A DNA stretch of 64,000 bases from Rotaria sordida (taxonomy: Eukaryota; Rotifera; Eurotatoria; Philodinida; Philodinidae): positions 1-64,000 of the forward strand of contig CAJNOL010000250.1 in assembly GCA_905250125.1 (NCBI GenBank). Reading direction: 5' to 3'. The number at the start of each line of letters is the position of its first letter. The first letter of the stretch is position 1. Position numbers and translations under genes: made by a program. Positions 37,247 through 49,536 of this stretch are shown here, piece after piece. The notes under the pieces are model-generated. The model made no database searches and was not told the origin of the DNA. It saw only the letters and a program-made list of their open reading frames with translations.

Positions 37247-37706
37247 TGCTTGAGACTATTGCAGTTTGATTTTTGTTTCAGTAATTGATATTAAGAGTCC
37301 AATTGAGTCCGGGTCCAAAAATTTTAGACCCGATGGACTATAGTTGTCTGAGAGATGTGTAGGGTACGCTTGTTACCGAATACAAAAAAATCGGAAAAAG
37401 AGAGATCTCATATCTTTGAAATGACGATCCAATTTCGATTAGAAAATTTCATTGAGACATTCAAAGTACGATTCGACGGGCTCTAACTGCATTGTTTGAT
37501 ATATTAATCATGAATAACACATAAAATTCAGGGAAAAAAAGATGCTGTAGTTTTTACTACAATATACAAAAAGAGTAAATCAATTTTTTTTAATCTTTGT
37601 ATCTAATCTTCTATTGTACATTTTAGTAAGAAAATATGAGTCTGTACTTCCTCACTAGATATCAATTATCAAAAAAAAAAACAAACTGCAATAGTTTTAA
37701 GCAAGA
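37247..37706. repeat. Foldback element (about 460 bp) with inner palindrome
   Basis: The left end CTTGCTTGAGACTATTGCAG pairs with the right end, which in reverse complement reads CTTGCTTAAAACTATTGCAG. Near the left arm lies a second palindrome, CCGGGTCCAAAAATTTTAGA followed by CCCGATGG, of the same family as 5951 and 20190. Confidence 0.65.
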
Positions 37707-38065
37707 AAAACTCAATTGAGGTACATTTGCAATTTTCTCACTCTTTTTTTACAATTATCTTTATTGTCATTATTGTATCTGTCCTATGATACTATCTGTT
37801 ATTTTCTATAAACATCCGATAACTTGTAAATACACACTAAACAATCGAAGATTATTTTTTATTTGCATAGAGTTTGTTTTTCTCTATTTAGTGATCATAT
37901 GTTTACACAACTAAATAAATTTAAGCGAAATTAAGCAGTTGCCTAAAGGAAAAGAAGATTTTCGTATCTACTTCTAATATAAAATAATCGAATTTTTCTA
38001 GAAAAAAGAACATATTGATTCAATAACAACGCTTCAAGGTTATAGAGATCAATAAGTTAGTAGAC

Positions 38066-38520
38066 TTACGAGAGAACTGATTAATCGCTTTTTAATTCGG
38101 ATTCTGTATATAAGGTAGACCTCAGTGAGATATAAAAAATCTCAAAAGAATAGATCCCTTGAAAAGAATTTTCTCTTCCAGAACTATTAAAATTCCAACA
38201 AATAGGAAATTCTAGGATCTTTCGTGGATAATGGGTGATATTTTAGACTTTAATATCTCGAGAAAGAAATATTCTTTTGACCTGAAATTTTCAGGATATT
38301 CTAATGTCCAATAAACCTATCTGTAGACAAAATCTCAAATCGGAATGCTACCATTCGATTTGTTGGTATCTATCATGCCAGAGGCTAAAATGCCAATCAC
38401 TCTGTCCATAGACGTTCTAAGGAAACTTATCCTTTTAAGATTTTTTATACTTCACTGTGATCTACCTTTTGTACAGAGTCCGAATTCAAAAATGATTAAT
38501 CAATTGAAAACGTTCCCTTG
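38066..38520. repeat. Foldback element (about 450 bp) next to a start codon
   Basis: About 75 bp of inverted terminal repeats: left TTACGAGAGAACTGATTAAT ... TTCGGATTCTGTATATAAGG, right in reverse complement CAAGGGAACG ... TTGATTAATCATTTTTGAAT, TCGGACTCTGTACAAAAGG. The right edge lies about 15 bp before the chromo-like gene's first ATG. Confidence 0.75.
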
Positions 38521-38534
38521 CTAGTATTGATAAA

Positions 38535-39276
38535 ATGTTCTTTATTACATTGTATAAATGGCGCGAAGTTGTAAGTAAACAAAACAAATACTCAAGTGGA
38601 GAATGTCATTATCTTTCTTATCAAATGAAAATAATACCGAGACATTTAATATAACAAAAAGAACTACAATCAAATTAACAACATCAATAATACTTGATAA
38701 TGAAAATATATGGCATGATATTAAAGTAATAAAATACAAAATGTATATTTTTTTTAAAAATTAAAAACGAAAACTTTACTTTAGTCATTTTTCAATCTTC
38801 AAAATTCATTAATTTTACTTTCAATAATTTGTATAATATTTTTCTTCTTTTTATTATGTCTTATGTTTATTCTAATAAAATTAATGAAAAAAAAACGTTT
38901 ATATAAAAAACAAATTAAATCACAAATAAAAAATTATACAGATATGAATTTTCCATTTCAAACAAAAAAATCTTCATCTCCTATTCAAATGGGTTTAACA
39001 TCAAATCAAATAACATCACGTGGAAATATTATTTCAATAAATAAAGATTCTTCATCAACAATTAATCCTACACAAAATGATAATAAACGAATATGGAATG
39101 ATGAAAAATCAAACACAATAAATCCATCGCTAACAAATAATGATGAAATTGAAACAGTTAATGAAGTTCTTGCAATGGAAGAACGTAATGGAAAAATGTA
39201 TTATAAAGTTAATTTTACTGGTCATTCACCTGATTATACAGCTTGGGTTTGTGAAGAAGATTTAATACCTGAATAA
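38535..39276 (+). CDS. Predicted membrane-anchored protein with C-terminal chromo-like domain
   Basis: Two coding exons are proposed: 38535-38570 (MFFITLYKWREV, donor GTAAGT) and 38785-39276 (after TTTACTTTAG), in phase, 175 residues. Residues about 18-40 are strongly hydrophobic (SIICIIFFFFLLCLMFILI), followed by the basic KLMKKKRLYKKQ, i.e. a signal anchor with a basic flank. A polar low-complexity middle leads to the C-terminal NEVLAMEERNGKMYYKVNFT / GHSPDYTAWVCEEDLIPE, which has the strand spacing of a chromodomain: aromatic YYKV, then W before the acidic EEDL. The usual WKGY is replaced by NFTGH, so the fold call is tentative. If the short first exon is wrong, translation could start at 38863, which removes most of the membrane segment. 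Function unknown. Confidence 0.6.
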
Positions 39277-39357
39277 TGACATTGATGTTTTATTTCTTTT
39301 TTTTTCTTTGTTTTCAAAATTTTTCTTTTATTAAAATTGATCTCCAACTGTGAGAGA

Positions 39358-42303
39358 ATGATTTATGAAAGAAATAGAATGACGTTGACAAATATGAATT
39401 TTATTTTAACAGAAGTTATGCTACATAAACGTAGATTTTTTTTGAAATGGATATCAATTATAATTGCATATATATGTATTTTTTTACTCAGTTATGAATA
39501 TGGTACAAGTAAAAGACATATTCCAGTAGAAGAAGTAACAAATGAACCACGTCATTTAACAATTAAACGACTTTTTTATGATCATGTAGAATATCTTAAT
39601 TCATCTATGATTTTAAACATGATTAATAAAGAATTGAAACAATTGTTACCTTTTGAGATGGGTAATAAAAATTTATTCACATATTATATGAAAGAATATT
39701 TTGTTAGATGAATAAAACATTATTTCGAGAGAATATGAGCTTATAATCTTTGTAATAATATGAATGAATGATTCGAAACTGAACATTATAGATGAAGCAC
39801 TATTATTCCTTTTCACACATCGCATAATCTCTAAACTTCTTCCATTATCTGATGAGTGCCAGGTTTTTTAAACTTTCCAAAGATCATATATTGTTCGCTT
39901 AATAGTGGCATGCGGTAAAGTTTTTCTTTATGTCATGGATCAGAGACGTCGAAAACTTTTCTTTCCAATCCATAGGTTACCTATAATTCAGCCGATAACT
40001 CTATGAATATGCTTTAATTCGACTCTATATATTCTTTTTTTAGTTCATAGATTATAGAGTTGAATTGAGTAGTTCGAACTCTATCCATTAGGTAACCTTG
40101 ATATAGACTACGACAACAAAAGACATTGTCAACAACAGAGAGAGAACCCGAATACGTGTCACATTTGATCATTCGACTAACGAGGAAATCTCTTCAGCTA
40201 TTTCCTTCCGATTTCAATGATTTTTTTGTCTATAATAGCTATAGACAAAAAGATCATTGAAATTAGAAGGAGACAACTATAGAGGTTCCTCTATAAGTAA
40301 CAGATACTAAGACGGTAATGGGTCACATATAGCAAGTCATAATGATGTCTTCATTGAAGCAACCTTTTTTGTAAGTCTTTTCTGAGAAATAGAGATAATT
40401 TCATGGATAAAATCATGAATCACTCGATAAAATCTGTCTTCAAATTTAGCTGCATGGATCTTCGCTAAGTTTATCCAAATGACTTGTCCAAGTCACTGAG
40501 TTTGGGTAGAGCTAACCCTTCGAAGCTTCAATTCAATCCATTTAGTATATTTCTTGTTGAGATCAACAGTTAATAAGATAGTTGATTTATTTAATATCTT
40601 CAAAAATTTTCTATGTTATAATCATTCTTTAGATCTTGTTGAAAAATATCTAAATTGAAAAAGTCTTAAAATGCATAGATCAAGAAGAAAAATATCGACA
40701 GAATAAATTTATTCTTTGTAATAAAGGATAAATATGGTGTGTTATTATTTATTATTGAAACCGATAAGAGAAAAATAATAATTCAATAACTCCATCAGTG
40801 ATGTGAGTCGAAAGAAAGATGAACTCAATCTTATTCATAAACATTCGTATCTTTGTAACGCATATCGATACTTCTGTGAGTGTAGATATAAGTTATTCTA
40901 GAATAGGACTTTGACATAATCGAGCATCCTTAAAACTGTTTTGTTATTGATATCTTTAAAGTTATTCAACATTTTCCATAATTCGAGCTTCTAATGAATA
41001 GCTTGCCATTAAATATAAGTTTCAATGTACAATTCAATGTTCACGCAAAAATTCTTTCAAAATACTGCCGTATAGTTTCCATCAAACTTTTATCTTATTA
41101 AATCCTCAATCAAATAAGAATGATACATACAAATAAAAGAGACATTCTTCTAGAAGCCATCGGATCCAAAATTTTCAAACTCGAGCTCCCAACCAACTCG
41201 ACGAGCTCTACAATCTTCTCAAGCTATATTTTAACGATGACATTCTTATTTTCGATATATAAAAATAACATCATATTCGACTAACCTAAACCAACAATCA
41301 AACTTCAAATATTCGTCATGGTCTTGTTGTTTTTTATGATTTTTCAAATCATCATATACTTTTTCAACAGTTTCTATGGTTATATTCATCATGGATTCAA
41401 TTACGTCAACATACTTATATTCAAAATGATCTTATTTTATTTATTTCTTCATCAACAATACCTAATGATTTTAAAAAACTTAAAAATATAACTAAAAGTT
41501 TAAATAATAAAAATCAATTTATTATATATTCATGTACAACATTAATTGATTCAATATTAAATAAAAATTATAAAATATTAAATAATTTTTCAATACATTT
41601 TCATATGGAACTTGCACGTTTATTTTATTGGCAACAAACACGTCTTTCATCATTATTATTATTTCTTATAGATGAATATAAAAATAAATTATTAATATAT
41701 GATTATATATTTCGTTTAGATATTGATTCATTTTTAATGTCAAATTTTTATGTTTATCAACAAACATCATCATTTATACTTGGTGAATCAATACCTTATG
41801 ATCAATATACATTAAATAGATTAGAAAGAATACAAAAATATTTTTATTTAAAATCAAAATCTAAAATAATGAAACAATCAATAACAATAAGTTGGTTTGG
41901 TCGATTAAATTTCATAAGTAAATTAACACGTCAAATAATATTAATGGCTTTATGGTTAATTAAAGAAGAATTTACTGAATCTGAACGTTTACATCATTTA
42001 ACTTATTTAAATTATCCATCATGGTATATTGATGGACTATTAGAATATGCAACAGCTATTATACTTTCTCTTAATCAATATGAAAAATTTTATGATAAAA
42101 TTTTTTATCAATTTGATTGTCATCATGTATTAACTAATTGTCTTCATATATCTTTTCGTGATCCATCACATCATTTACATTTATCAAAACATTCACTTCG
42201 TTTATTAACAAATATTAATCAAAGTAATTTAACAAATAATGAATTATATATATATAGAACTGTGATTAAATCAAATGGAATGTTTCAATTATATTTTTCA
42301 TAG
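39358..42303 (+). CDS. Probable type II membrane glycosyltransferase-like protein (DUF7164-like?), splicing unresolved
   Basis: Two coding blocks on one strand. The first, from the ATG at 39358 to about 39702, encodes a short basic N-terminus, a membrane span (WISIIIAYICIFLLSYEYG) and a stem ending GNKNLFTYYMKEYF. The second, open from 41290 to the stop at 42303, encodes GLVVFYDFSNHHILF, NDLILFISSST, YDYIFRLDIDSFLM (a DxD-like RLDID), LNYPSWYIDGLL and CLHISFRDPSHH; the layout is that of a Golgi glycosyltransferase. A phase-0 join of donor 39703 (GTTAGA) to the acceptor CAG at 41368-41370 gives 425 residues but drops the GLVVFYDF strand. No canonical AG lies just before 41290. The 1.6-kb gap is full of repeats. 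The family resemblance is by eye only. Confidence 0.5.
39972..40099. repeat. Short foldback repeat
   Basis: ATAGGTTACCTATAATTC at the left pairs with the right arm ATTAGGTAACCTTG, and inner arms TTAATTCGACTCTATA pair with TATAGAGTTGAATT. Lies in the presumed intron of the glycosyltransferase-like gene. Confidence 0.6.
40178..40297. repeat. Short MITE copy (about 120 bp) with TAACGAGG ends
   Basis: Left CTAACGAGGAAATCTCTTCA then GCTATTTCC and GATTTCAATGA; right in reverse complement TATAGAGGAACCTCTATAGT and TTTCAATGATC. The centre is a short hairpin (GTCTATAATAGCTATAGAC). It appears to be an internally deleted relative of 54842-55385. Confidence 0.75.
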
Positions 42304-43885
42304 TTTAGATTGTATGAATATTTTCTTTGAAATAAAATGTTTCGGTTCGAACAATACCCAATTCGATATCTTTCCAGTTCGATCCAAACCGAACTCAAAC
42401 CAATAAAATTCGATTCGATTCGGTCTCTAGTTCAGTCCTGTTACGTCGACTAGTTAAGATCAATTAGAGAAATTTCTCGACTAGTCGATAAATTCTTTAT
42501 TTTCATTCTGTCGACAACTTTTTGTGCCTTTGACAGAATATCTTTTAATAATTAAGCATTTGCTCGATAAGTTAAGGTGCAAGTAATAGAGAATACCAAG
42601 AATCACGAGTTGTTTATTAATATTTGACCTAATAATATGATTAATAGCAATATATTTGTTTATTTTTAAATAATAACATCGAACAAGAAGAGGACTTTTT
42701 GCAATTGGAGCCGAATGCGAAACAGAGTTAACAACATCTGGCAAATGTTTTCACAATCACAGTGCAGTTTTCAGACTTTTATGTGATAAACAAAAGTATA
42801 CTGTTTAGTTTGTTCCATAAATAGTAACAAAAAAGCAAGTGAATAAAGTAATTCAAGATTCACTTGATGTCGTTCTGCTTCTAAAATTCGATCAATTTCG
42901 TTAAGTATATGTTTGCTTGTTGGCTGATGAGGCCGAAATGGAACGCAGTACTGGTATCAAACGTCATAATTATAGATACATGCATAAATGCTTTTTTCAG
43001 CATGATAATACATGTTTACCTCTTTGATAAATCATTTTCGACTCCATGTATTCAATTACTTCGTCACATGGTTCATCATTATCTGTAGATGAGTTTTCAT
43101 TTAAAACGAATTCTTTTAGTTAAACACTATCGTTTTCTATTTCTGTGACTTTTTCTCAAGTACAATAAATTGTTCAATCATGATCGAATCGATTTTTACT
43201 TCTATGCTTTTATATAAATAGCAATTTGAATATTTTGAAAAATCGAGATCTCATTAATTTCCGCATCAGGTTCATGTATGATCTCATATCTAGGCTCATT
43301 CTTCGGGCCATACTGAGCACTCAACCAAGTTGCAGAACACTAACCCATACCCACACTCATATTGAATATAATAATGAATCATTGTGATTGATAATATTAG
43401 AACCGAACTGAGAAATCATTGAATGGGACCGAATCAGAGGTAAATCTTTTGCCTCAAATAGAGAAATGCAACAGTTAATACACAAAATAGTTTAATTAAT
43501 TAAAAGAAAGAAAATACATAGCTTAACTCAACAACGTAAACATGAGCAACAGCAGATTGTTAGAATCCGAATCTTTTAACATAAACGAATCAAAATTTAA
43601 TAAATAGTAAATACGATGTGCATTTCAAATGTATAGTATATGATAAAAACATATATAATTGTAATTTATCTAATACTTTTTCTTTTTTTGGCAGTTGTTA
43701 TAGTAGAATCGTAAAATTTTGTTAACATAGATATGTAAAACAAATATTCTACTACGTAAATAACAGTGCAAAATTCAATTTGAATGCTCAAAGTTCTGAA
43801 AAAGTTTATTAATTAATACTTATTAAACAAAAAAAGAAAATATCAAAAACAAAACAAAAAAAAGCATAAATGCAACTGTATTTAT
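42304..43885. other. Intergenic region
   Basis: Between the convergent 3' ends of the glycosyltransferase-like and F-box-like genes. It includes GTTCG/CGAAC-rich imperfect repeats at about 42340-42440 and AT-rich sequence. No gene recognised. Confidence 0.55.
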
Positions 43886-46800
43886 CTAACACGAAATAAT
43901 TTCATATGAAATTGGTATTGAAGTAACGGAGGAAGATTCGAGAAATATCTATAGCAAAAGAAAACTTTAAAATATGAATATTATCTTTTTTTTTTTTAGT
44001 TTTTCGTTTACCTGATCTGATACAGATCGAAGTTGAATATGTAATCGACGTAAACATTTTAGATTGTTTTGACACAGACATATGATATATTTAATATGAT
44101 CATATAATTGATATTTTTTTATTTTTGATAATGAATTAACTGTTTGAATAAGTTTAATATATTGTAAAAAAGGTGCTATTCGAAATAATAATGTAAAGAA
44201 TTCTAATGAATAATCAGTTGATATACAAAGTGATCGTAATGAAAATAATAATAAAGGATATGTTAATTCAAATTTGTAAGGTTCAAATATTGATTGTGAA
44301 AGATCCTAACAATACAAAAAATTCAATTTTAAATTATCAAGGACACCTCCGCCTTCGTTTGAACCATAGATAAAACGCCTAAAATAAGGAGATAGGTGTT
44401 CGAGAAAAAAAATTTTAAACAAGATTTTTCATAAGATCGAATCGGGTCCATTCACGGTCGCTCTTTAGTTTTGTCTAATTGGACCGAAATTGTTACCACC
44501 AATACTGGAAAGTACTCTCTTGAAGTGAAATCGACTGTGTTCATTTTTAATCTTTCTATCAGTATATATAGAATCTTGAATATTAGTATCCCAGTTTTGG
44601 ATCCGAACTTTGACGTATTTCTGTCATATAAAAAAGAAAGCAAAATTTCTGGAAAAGCTTAAAACAACTTCTGAAATATAGCCTATGGTCTTTCCAGAAA
44701 AATGCACAACCCAATTAAACAAAGTAAGTGGGAGATCGTAAGCAAGTCCTATAGAAAACCAGGATATTCTCGAAAAAACCTTGTTTAAACTTTTTTCCTC
44801 AAACATATGTCTCCTTATTTTAGATGCTCTATCTGTAGTGAAAACTTCAAGAGAATCGGAGATGGTCCTTCAGCAATAGGTACCCGAGTTAGTATTGCTC
44901 ATATTGAATAGCATTTTCAAAAATTTTTATGCATTAATAATAGATGAAGTTAAGATATCTGTAATTCTACCAATTAATTTTATAATTAAAGTAGAATTGT
45001 AAAAAAAAACAATGATTGATTCAAATTCGAATTTAGCTTACAAATAGTAACACATCTTTACATAATTGATTATAAAGAAGCAAAAAAAAAGTGATGAGAA
45101 TAGTTTTCTTTGCTTTTCCAAGTCATATAGAAGATATCTTGTCGTAATAGACAAAATGGACTATTATTATTTTACAATCATGTCCAGATCAAAGATGGAA
45201 TCAGTTTGGACTTTTTATGACCAATACCAATTTAAGTAGGCCAGACTGAATTGCACCGACCGGTCGATCTGAAATTCATACCAACCCTAGACTGACGAGT
45301 TGTCGTACTATTCCCTATGTGGATAGTGATATTTAGTGCAATCAACTTTTAACAAAGTTTCATTACACAACCTCTATGAGATAATAAGAGCAAGAATATG
45401 AATAAGACACACCAGTAATAACCAATCTATCAGCGTTCACCCGATCTGAAATCCATACTGTCCAGGCAGACAAGCAAACGGTAACAACGGTGTTTAAACA
45501 GTATGGTATGTCTCCAAAAATGCGTTTAAACTGATCAAAAACATTTAGTTGTTTAACATGTTGTCACCGTTTAAATAGTAAATGTCTGTGATCGTTTCAA
45601 CGCGGCTTCTGAGACATATCAAACAATTTTAACAGTTTGAATGAGTCTGGTTATGGCTGTTGCTGTGAATCTTCTATTTAGCCACAATTATACTCAAATC
45701 CATCAATATTCCACATCCCTACCCACACTAACACATGCGCACAAATACTTAACCCCCCCCCCCCACACACACACTCCACATCAACAACACACCCACACCT
45801 TTTACACGTCCATCAATAATGAAAAGTCACAATTCGAAAAAAGATTGATGATCAAAAGTATTTTTTTCACCGAATATACACTCAATTGCACACCAAGCGA
45901 GATATATTATAAATGAACATATGAAAAAGAGGATGAGCAAATATATGAAAATACAGAAACTAATTTTTCTTTTCATTCTGCCCGATTATTTCGAACATAA
46001 AAAGAACGAAAAAAAAAAGTTAAAACGTGATATTATATGCAACGGAATATAAATGTATATGTATTGCAAAAAACAAAGAAAAAAGAAAGATATATAGAGA
46101 TATAAATGAAATGGTATAGTTCTCACTTGCTTATATTAAATATGATGTTTTCTAAGAAAAAAAAAAGAAGTAGTGTGAACAACAACAGAGGAGTCAGAGA
46201 AGCGAAGAACGATATCAGCACTTAGTGATGGATGCTATATAAAAATAGGATAATTGAAGATACATCATAAACTGCTGATAATTTAACATTCCATGGTTTC
46301 TAATACGAGTGTAACAATGTGTTGCGTGGCAGTTTGAGCACATTACGCTATTTTATCATTGTTTACGGCAAAGCTCGCATTGTATCCTCATCAACTCACC
46401 ATGATTTTTATGTCCATAGATATACATTTTCATATATATATATATATGTATACATCATTCTCTGATCAAAAATATTCAGCAAAGAACATTCAATACAAAC
46501 TTCTGCCAATTCCATTACAAAAACATGTCTTTTTCTTGTTCAGTGATATGTTTACTTCCATTTTAGTTAGACAAATAAAGTATGTGAAAGACTGTAATAA
46601 ATAATATTTGATCAATTTAATATGATCTAAACCAAAACGGAAATTTTTTGTTTAAACATGATTTATTTCGATGCAACAAAATAAGATCGTTTTAACGTTC
46701 TTATAATCGTTTTTTGTCTGCCTGAGTGATACTGAATCCATCTCTGGTCCAGATATTCTGGAACTAATTTAGTTCTAATCTGGACTAGAGCCCATTGGAT

Positions 46801-47942
46801 TCGTTCCAGACTCGAAATCGGCTATGAAATTTTTCTGTTAACTGAATCCGGGTTAGAAAATTTGAAATCTGACAGGCTCTACACTTGATTACATATGACA
46901 CGAATTGAGCACAAAAAATATTAATCTCAAAGAACTTTGATTGAAATTCTGTGTCCAAATAAGTTTTGATATCAAATGACTACACAATAGAATATCGTTG
47001 AATTTTATTTTATTTTAAAATTCATTCTAACATGAATGTATTATCTTAGACAAAGCAAGTTCTATTTAATAAATAATCTTCTTACCAATTCACGAATATC
47101 AATCTTTTGAAAATAATTCAATGCTCGATCAATATATCGACCTAGTTTTAACAAACATACATAATTCCACTGAAAAGAATAAAAAAAACACTAGATAAAT
47201 ATTTTCATTATAGAAAAAAAAACCATCATAATTTACTGATGATGAACGATCAACAAATATTTTCCATTTCTTTGATATTAATCGACAGCTAAAAAGTAAA
47301 CATTCTCTGCTAAATAAGTTTCAATATAATCATTATCATTTACTTTAATCTTGTTGATATATTAGTAAAATCAATAATTTTCTGAAGAATTCGATCATCA
47401 TATTTATTCGAATTAAATAAATCAATTTTCTTATCATTATCATCAAGTTTTTTAATAAATAAATCAATATCATTTTGTGATATTCCACTACATTTTAATA
47501 ATTCTAAATCTGCTTGTACATAATATGGAAGTATTTTTCGTTTTTTTACTATTTTTATAGTTTCTTCAATATTATCTTTTTCTTTATTATTTTCACATAG
47601 AAATTTTGTTCGAGTATAAGTAACTGATTTATCAGAAAATATAATTATATCATAAAGTGATGGATCAACATGACATGTACTTGTTACATCTATAACTGAT
47701 AATGGATTGGAACCAAAGATTGTTTTAATAATAGCTGGTGGTAATTCTATTAAAAATGACCGAAAAAAAACAAAAAAAAAAAAGAATTTATTTTTTTATT
47801 ATTTACCTAAACTTAATTCACGATTTTTTGAATGTTGAATTATATTTCGATGTAATAAAAAATAACAATTCAAGATTTTTATTGTTAAATATTGTCGAGT
47901 ATTTATACAATATTGAACTAATTCGTATTGATTATCTGACAT
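43886..47942 (-). CDS. F-box-like protein, possibly with C-terminal LRR-like segment
   Basis: 343 residues in six exons: 47942-47807, 47746-47344, 47288-47237, 47169-47086, 44305-44012, 43948-43886, phases consistent. The N-terminal ~150 residues are unrecognised. Around residues 165-200 is an F-box-like stretch: DDRILQKIIDFTNIS then CRLISKKWKIFVDRSSSWNY, which has the pattern of the second half of an F-box (CRLVSKxWxxL). Downstream are leucine-rich segments (IRELDLSQSIF; LLFSLRSLCIS; LKCLRRLHIQLRSV), as in F-box/LRR substrate adaptors of SCF ubiquitin ligases. The conserved Pro of typical F-boxes is not evident, so the call is provisional. The fourth intron is unusually long (2.8 kb) and carries repeats and microsatellites. 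Confidence 0.7.
44337..44873. repeat. Foldback element (about 540 bp) in the F-box gene intron
   Basis: The left arm CTCCGCCTTCGTTTGAACCA ... ATAGATAAAACGCCTAAAAT AAGGAGA pairs with the right arm, whose reverse complement reads ATCTCCGATTCTCTTGAAGT ... GATAGAGCATCTAAAATAAG GAGACA. Confidence 0.65.
45250..45433 (-). repeat. Dispersed repeat of about 170 bp, copy 2
   Basis: Reverse complement of the 16275-16441 repeat, with the blocks in the same order (ATTGGTTATTACTGGTGTGT, CACTATCCACATAG, CGTCAG, GACCGGTCGGTG). Lies within the long F-box gene intron. Confidence 0.7.
45508..45622. repeat. Short foldback repeat
   Basis: TGGTATGTCTCCAAAAATGC GTTTAAACTGATC pairs with the right arm, whose reverse complement is TTGATATGTCTCAGAAGCCG CGTTGAAACGATC. 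Confidence 0.6.
45751..45800. repeat. Poly-C / (CA)n microsatellite
   Basis: A run of about 12 C followed by CA repeats and CCACACC-like sequence; the strongest GC-rich tract in the window. Confidence 0.85.
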
Positions 47943-49536
47943 TATCGGAAAAAATAACGAATTCTTTTTCTTTTCTTTTCTTTTTTATTTGACTTGAGGT
48001 CTATAATTAATTTTAATCGTTTTATTATTGGTGTATTTAATTGCATGATGAATTGCTCGATTGAGAAGGTATTTAAAGCGTCATCTATAAGGAAAAAAAG
48101 GGAATTCTATTTTATTTTTGAAAAATTATAAAGTAGAATTGAGATTATTTCAACGAGAAAATCTGATGAATGATCGAATGAGAGAAATTTTTAAAAGAAT
48201 TTTTCTCTCAACCTTCTCATTGGTTATTTATTGATTTTTTCGAAAACTTTTCTACCCGATTAGAGGGCAAATATGTCGTTTGAAACTTCTGATAGTTTAG
48301 TAAACTGAATGAGTGATGAAATTGGACTGACTATTTCTTACCAAAGAATAGATTGAAAGATGTTTCTAAAATCTACATTACCTATGTAATAAGTTAGAAT
48401 CATCTTACAAGGTAATGATACACCTAACTTCAATAGGATAATGAGATCAGTGTTTTATCGCTAAGCGGACAGCGCTCTTCCGAATATATCGGATTGATCT
48501 TCCTTGAGTTTTAAATCGTCCCTTTTGGAAGAGAAAACTTGCATAAAATACTGGACATGATTCAGCATGATGACCTCATAGTGCAGCAAGAGAGTTTTCT
48601 TCAATCTTGGAAATTTACTGTCCACCAATTGGAATGAGACTAATTATGCAACAGATCGAATAAATATTAGAATTAGTTATCGCATTATAATTCTTTTGCT
48701 TCCTCTTCGAAACAAAATAATGAAACAAGAAATCAGTACAAGCATATTAATTTTCATTAGTAATCAGCACTATTGATTGTGCAAAGATTGGTACGACACA
48801 TATCTATATCGCTTGTTCCGGATCATAGTACAATATCAGTTAAATCGACAACTTCTTTTCTAGCGGCCTTGACTCCAGTGATTTTAGTTTTTCTGGTCTC
48901 GGCCTCGGCCTAGAGAAAACTATTCCAGAGTTTATTCGTATGACATTTAAAATAATTCTTTAATACTCGTTTTTTGGATTTATTTAGTTGACAACTAGCA
49001 TTTTTTTGGGTCATCACTCTTGAATTATGTTCTAGTTCATATGATTTATAAGATAATTCGCTCAAAACTATAGAATATTTTACTACAAACTTGAGTTCCG
49101 GTTACGGCAAATTTTTTTTCACGGTCCGGATGTCCCGTACATCTGTAGTCCGTGACGAACTCGACGAGTTCTAGTCAATATCAACTTTGATATAAATCAT
49201 TTGTTGATAAACTATTTTGTGCTAAGAATTTCATTTTTGAATATAATTTGTTTTTCACAACAAACTAGAGTTCTGCGAAATGAACTTTTTTCGAGCCCCG
49301 AATGTCCTACAGGACTCTAGAACAAATACTATTCAATAAATTATTGCTATGATTATTTCTTTGTCTATGCAAATCACTATTACGAACTTTTGAATCCTTT
49401 CAAAACTATATAGTAATGAATCACTCTTGTTTGTTTTACTTTTTTAACTAAAAAAACCTAATAACAAACAGCAAAAAAAAAAAGCTCAAACAATATCGCC
49501 ATAAAAGAAAATTTTCTTTGTAGATTATAATAATCA
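47943..49536. promoter_or_regulatory. Divergent intergenic region of F-box-like and RRM genes
   Basis: 1.6 kb separating two oppositely oriented start codons. Two diverged copies of one segment are visible: AAACTTGAGTTCCG near 49090 and AAACTAGAGTTCTGCG near 49263, each followed by a T-run and a CC(G)GATGTCC / CCGAATGTCC block. No core promoter element is identifiable. Confidence 0.5.

Larger units (their letters stand above)
37167..38534. other. Intergenic region packed with foldback repeats
   Basis: 1.37 kb between the divergently transcribed hydrolase and chromo-like genes. Two separate foldback elements (37247-37706 and 38066-38520) occupy most of it, leaving little unique promoter sequence for either gene. 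Confidence 0.6.

Noticed and set aside
45641-45916. 91-codon plus-strand open frame, His/Thr/Pro-rich
   Set aside because: Translation of the poly-C/CA microsatellite inside an intron.
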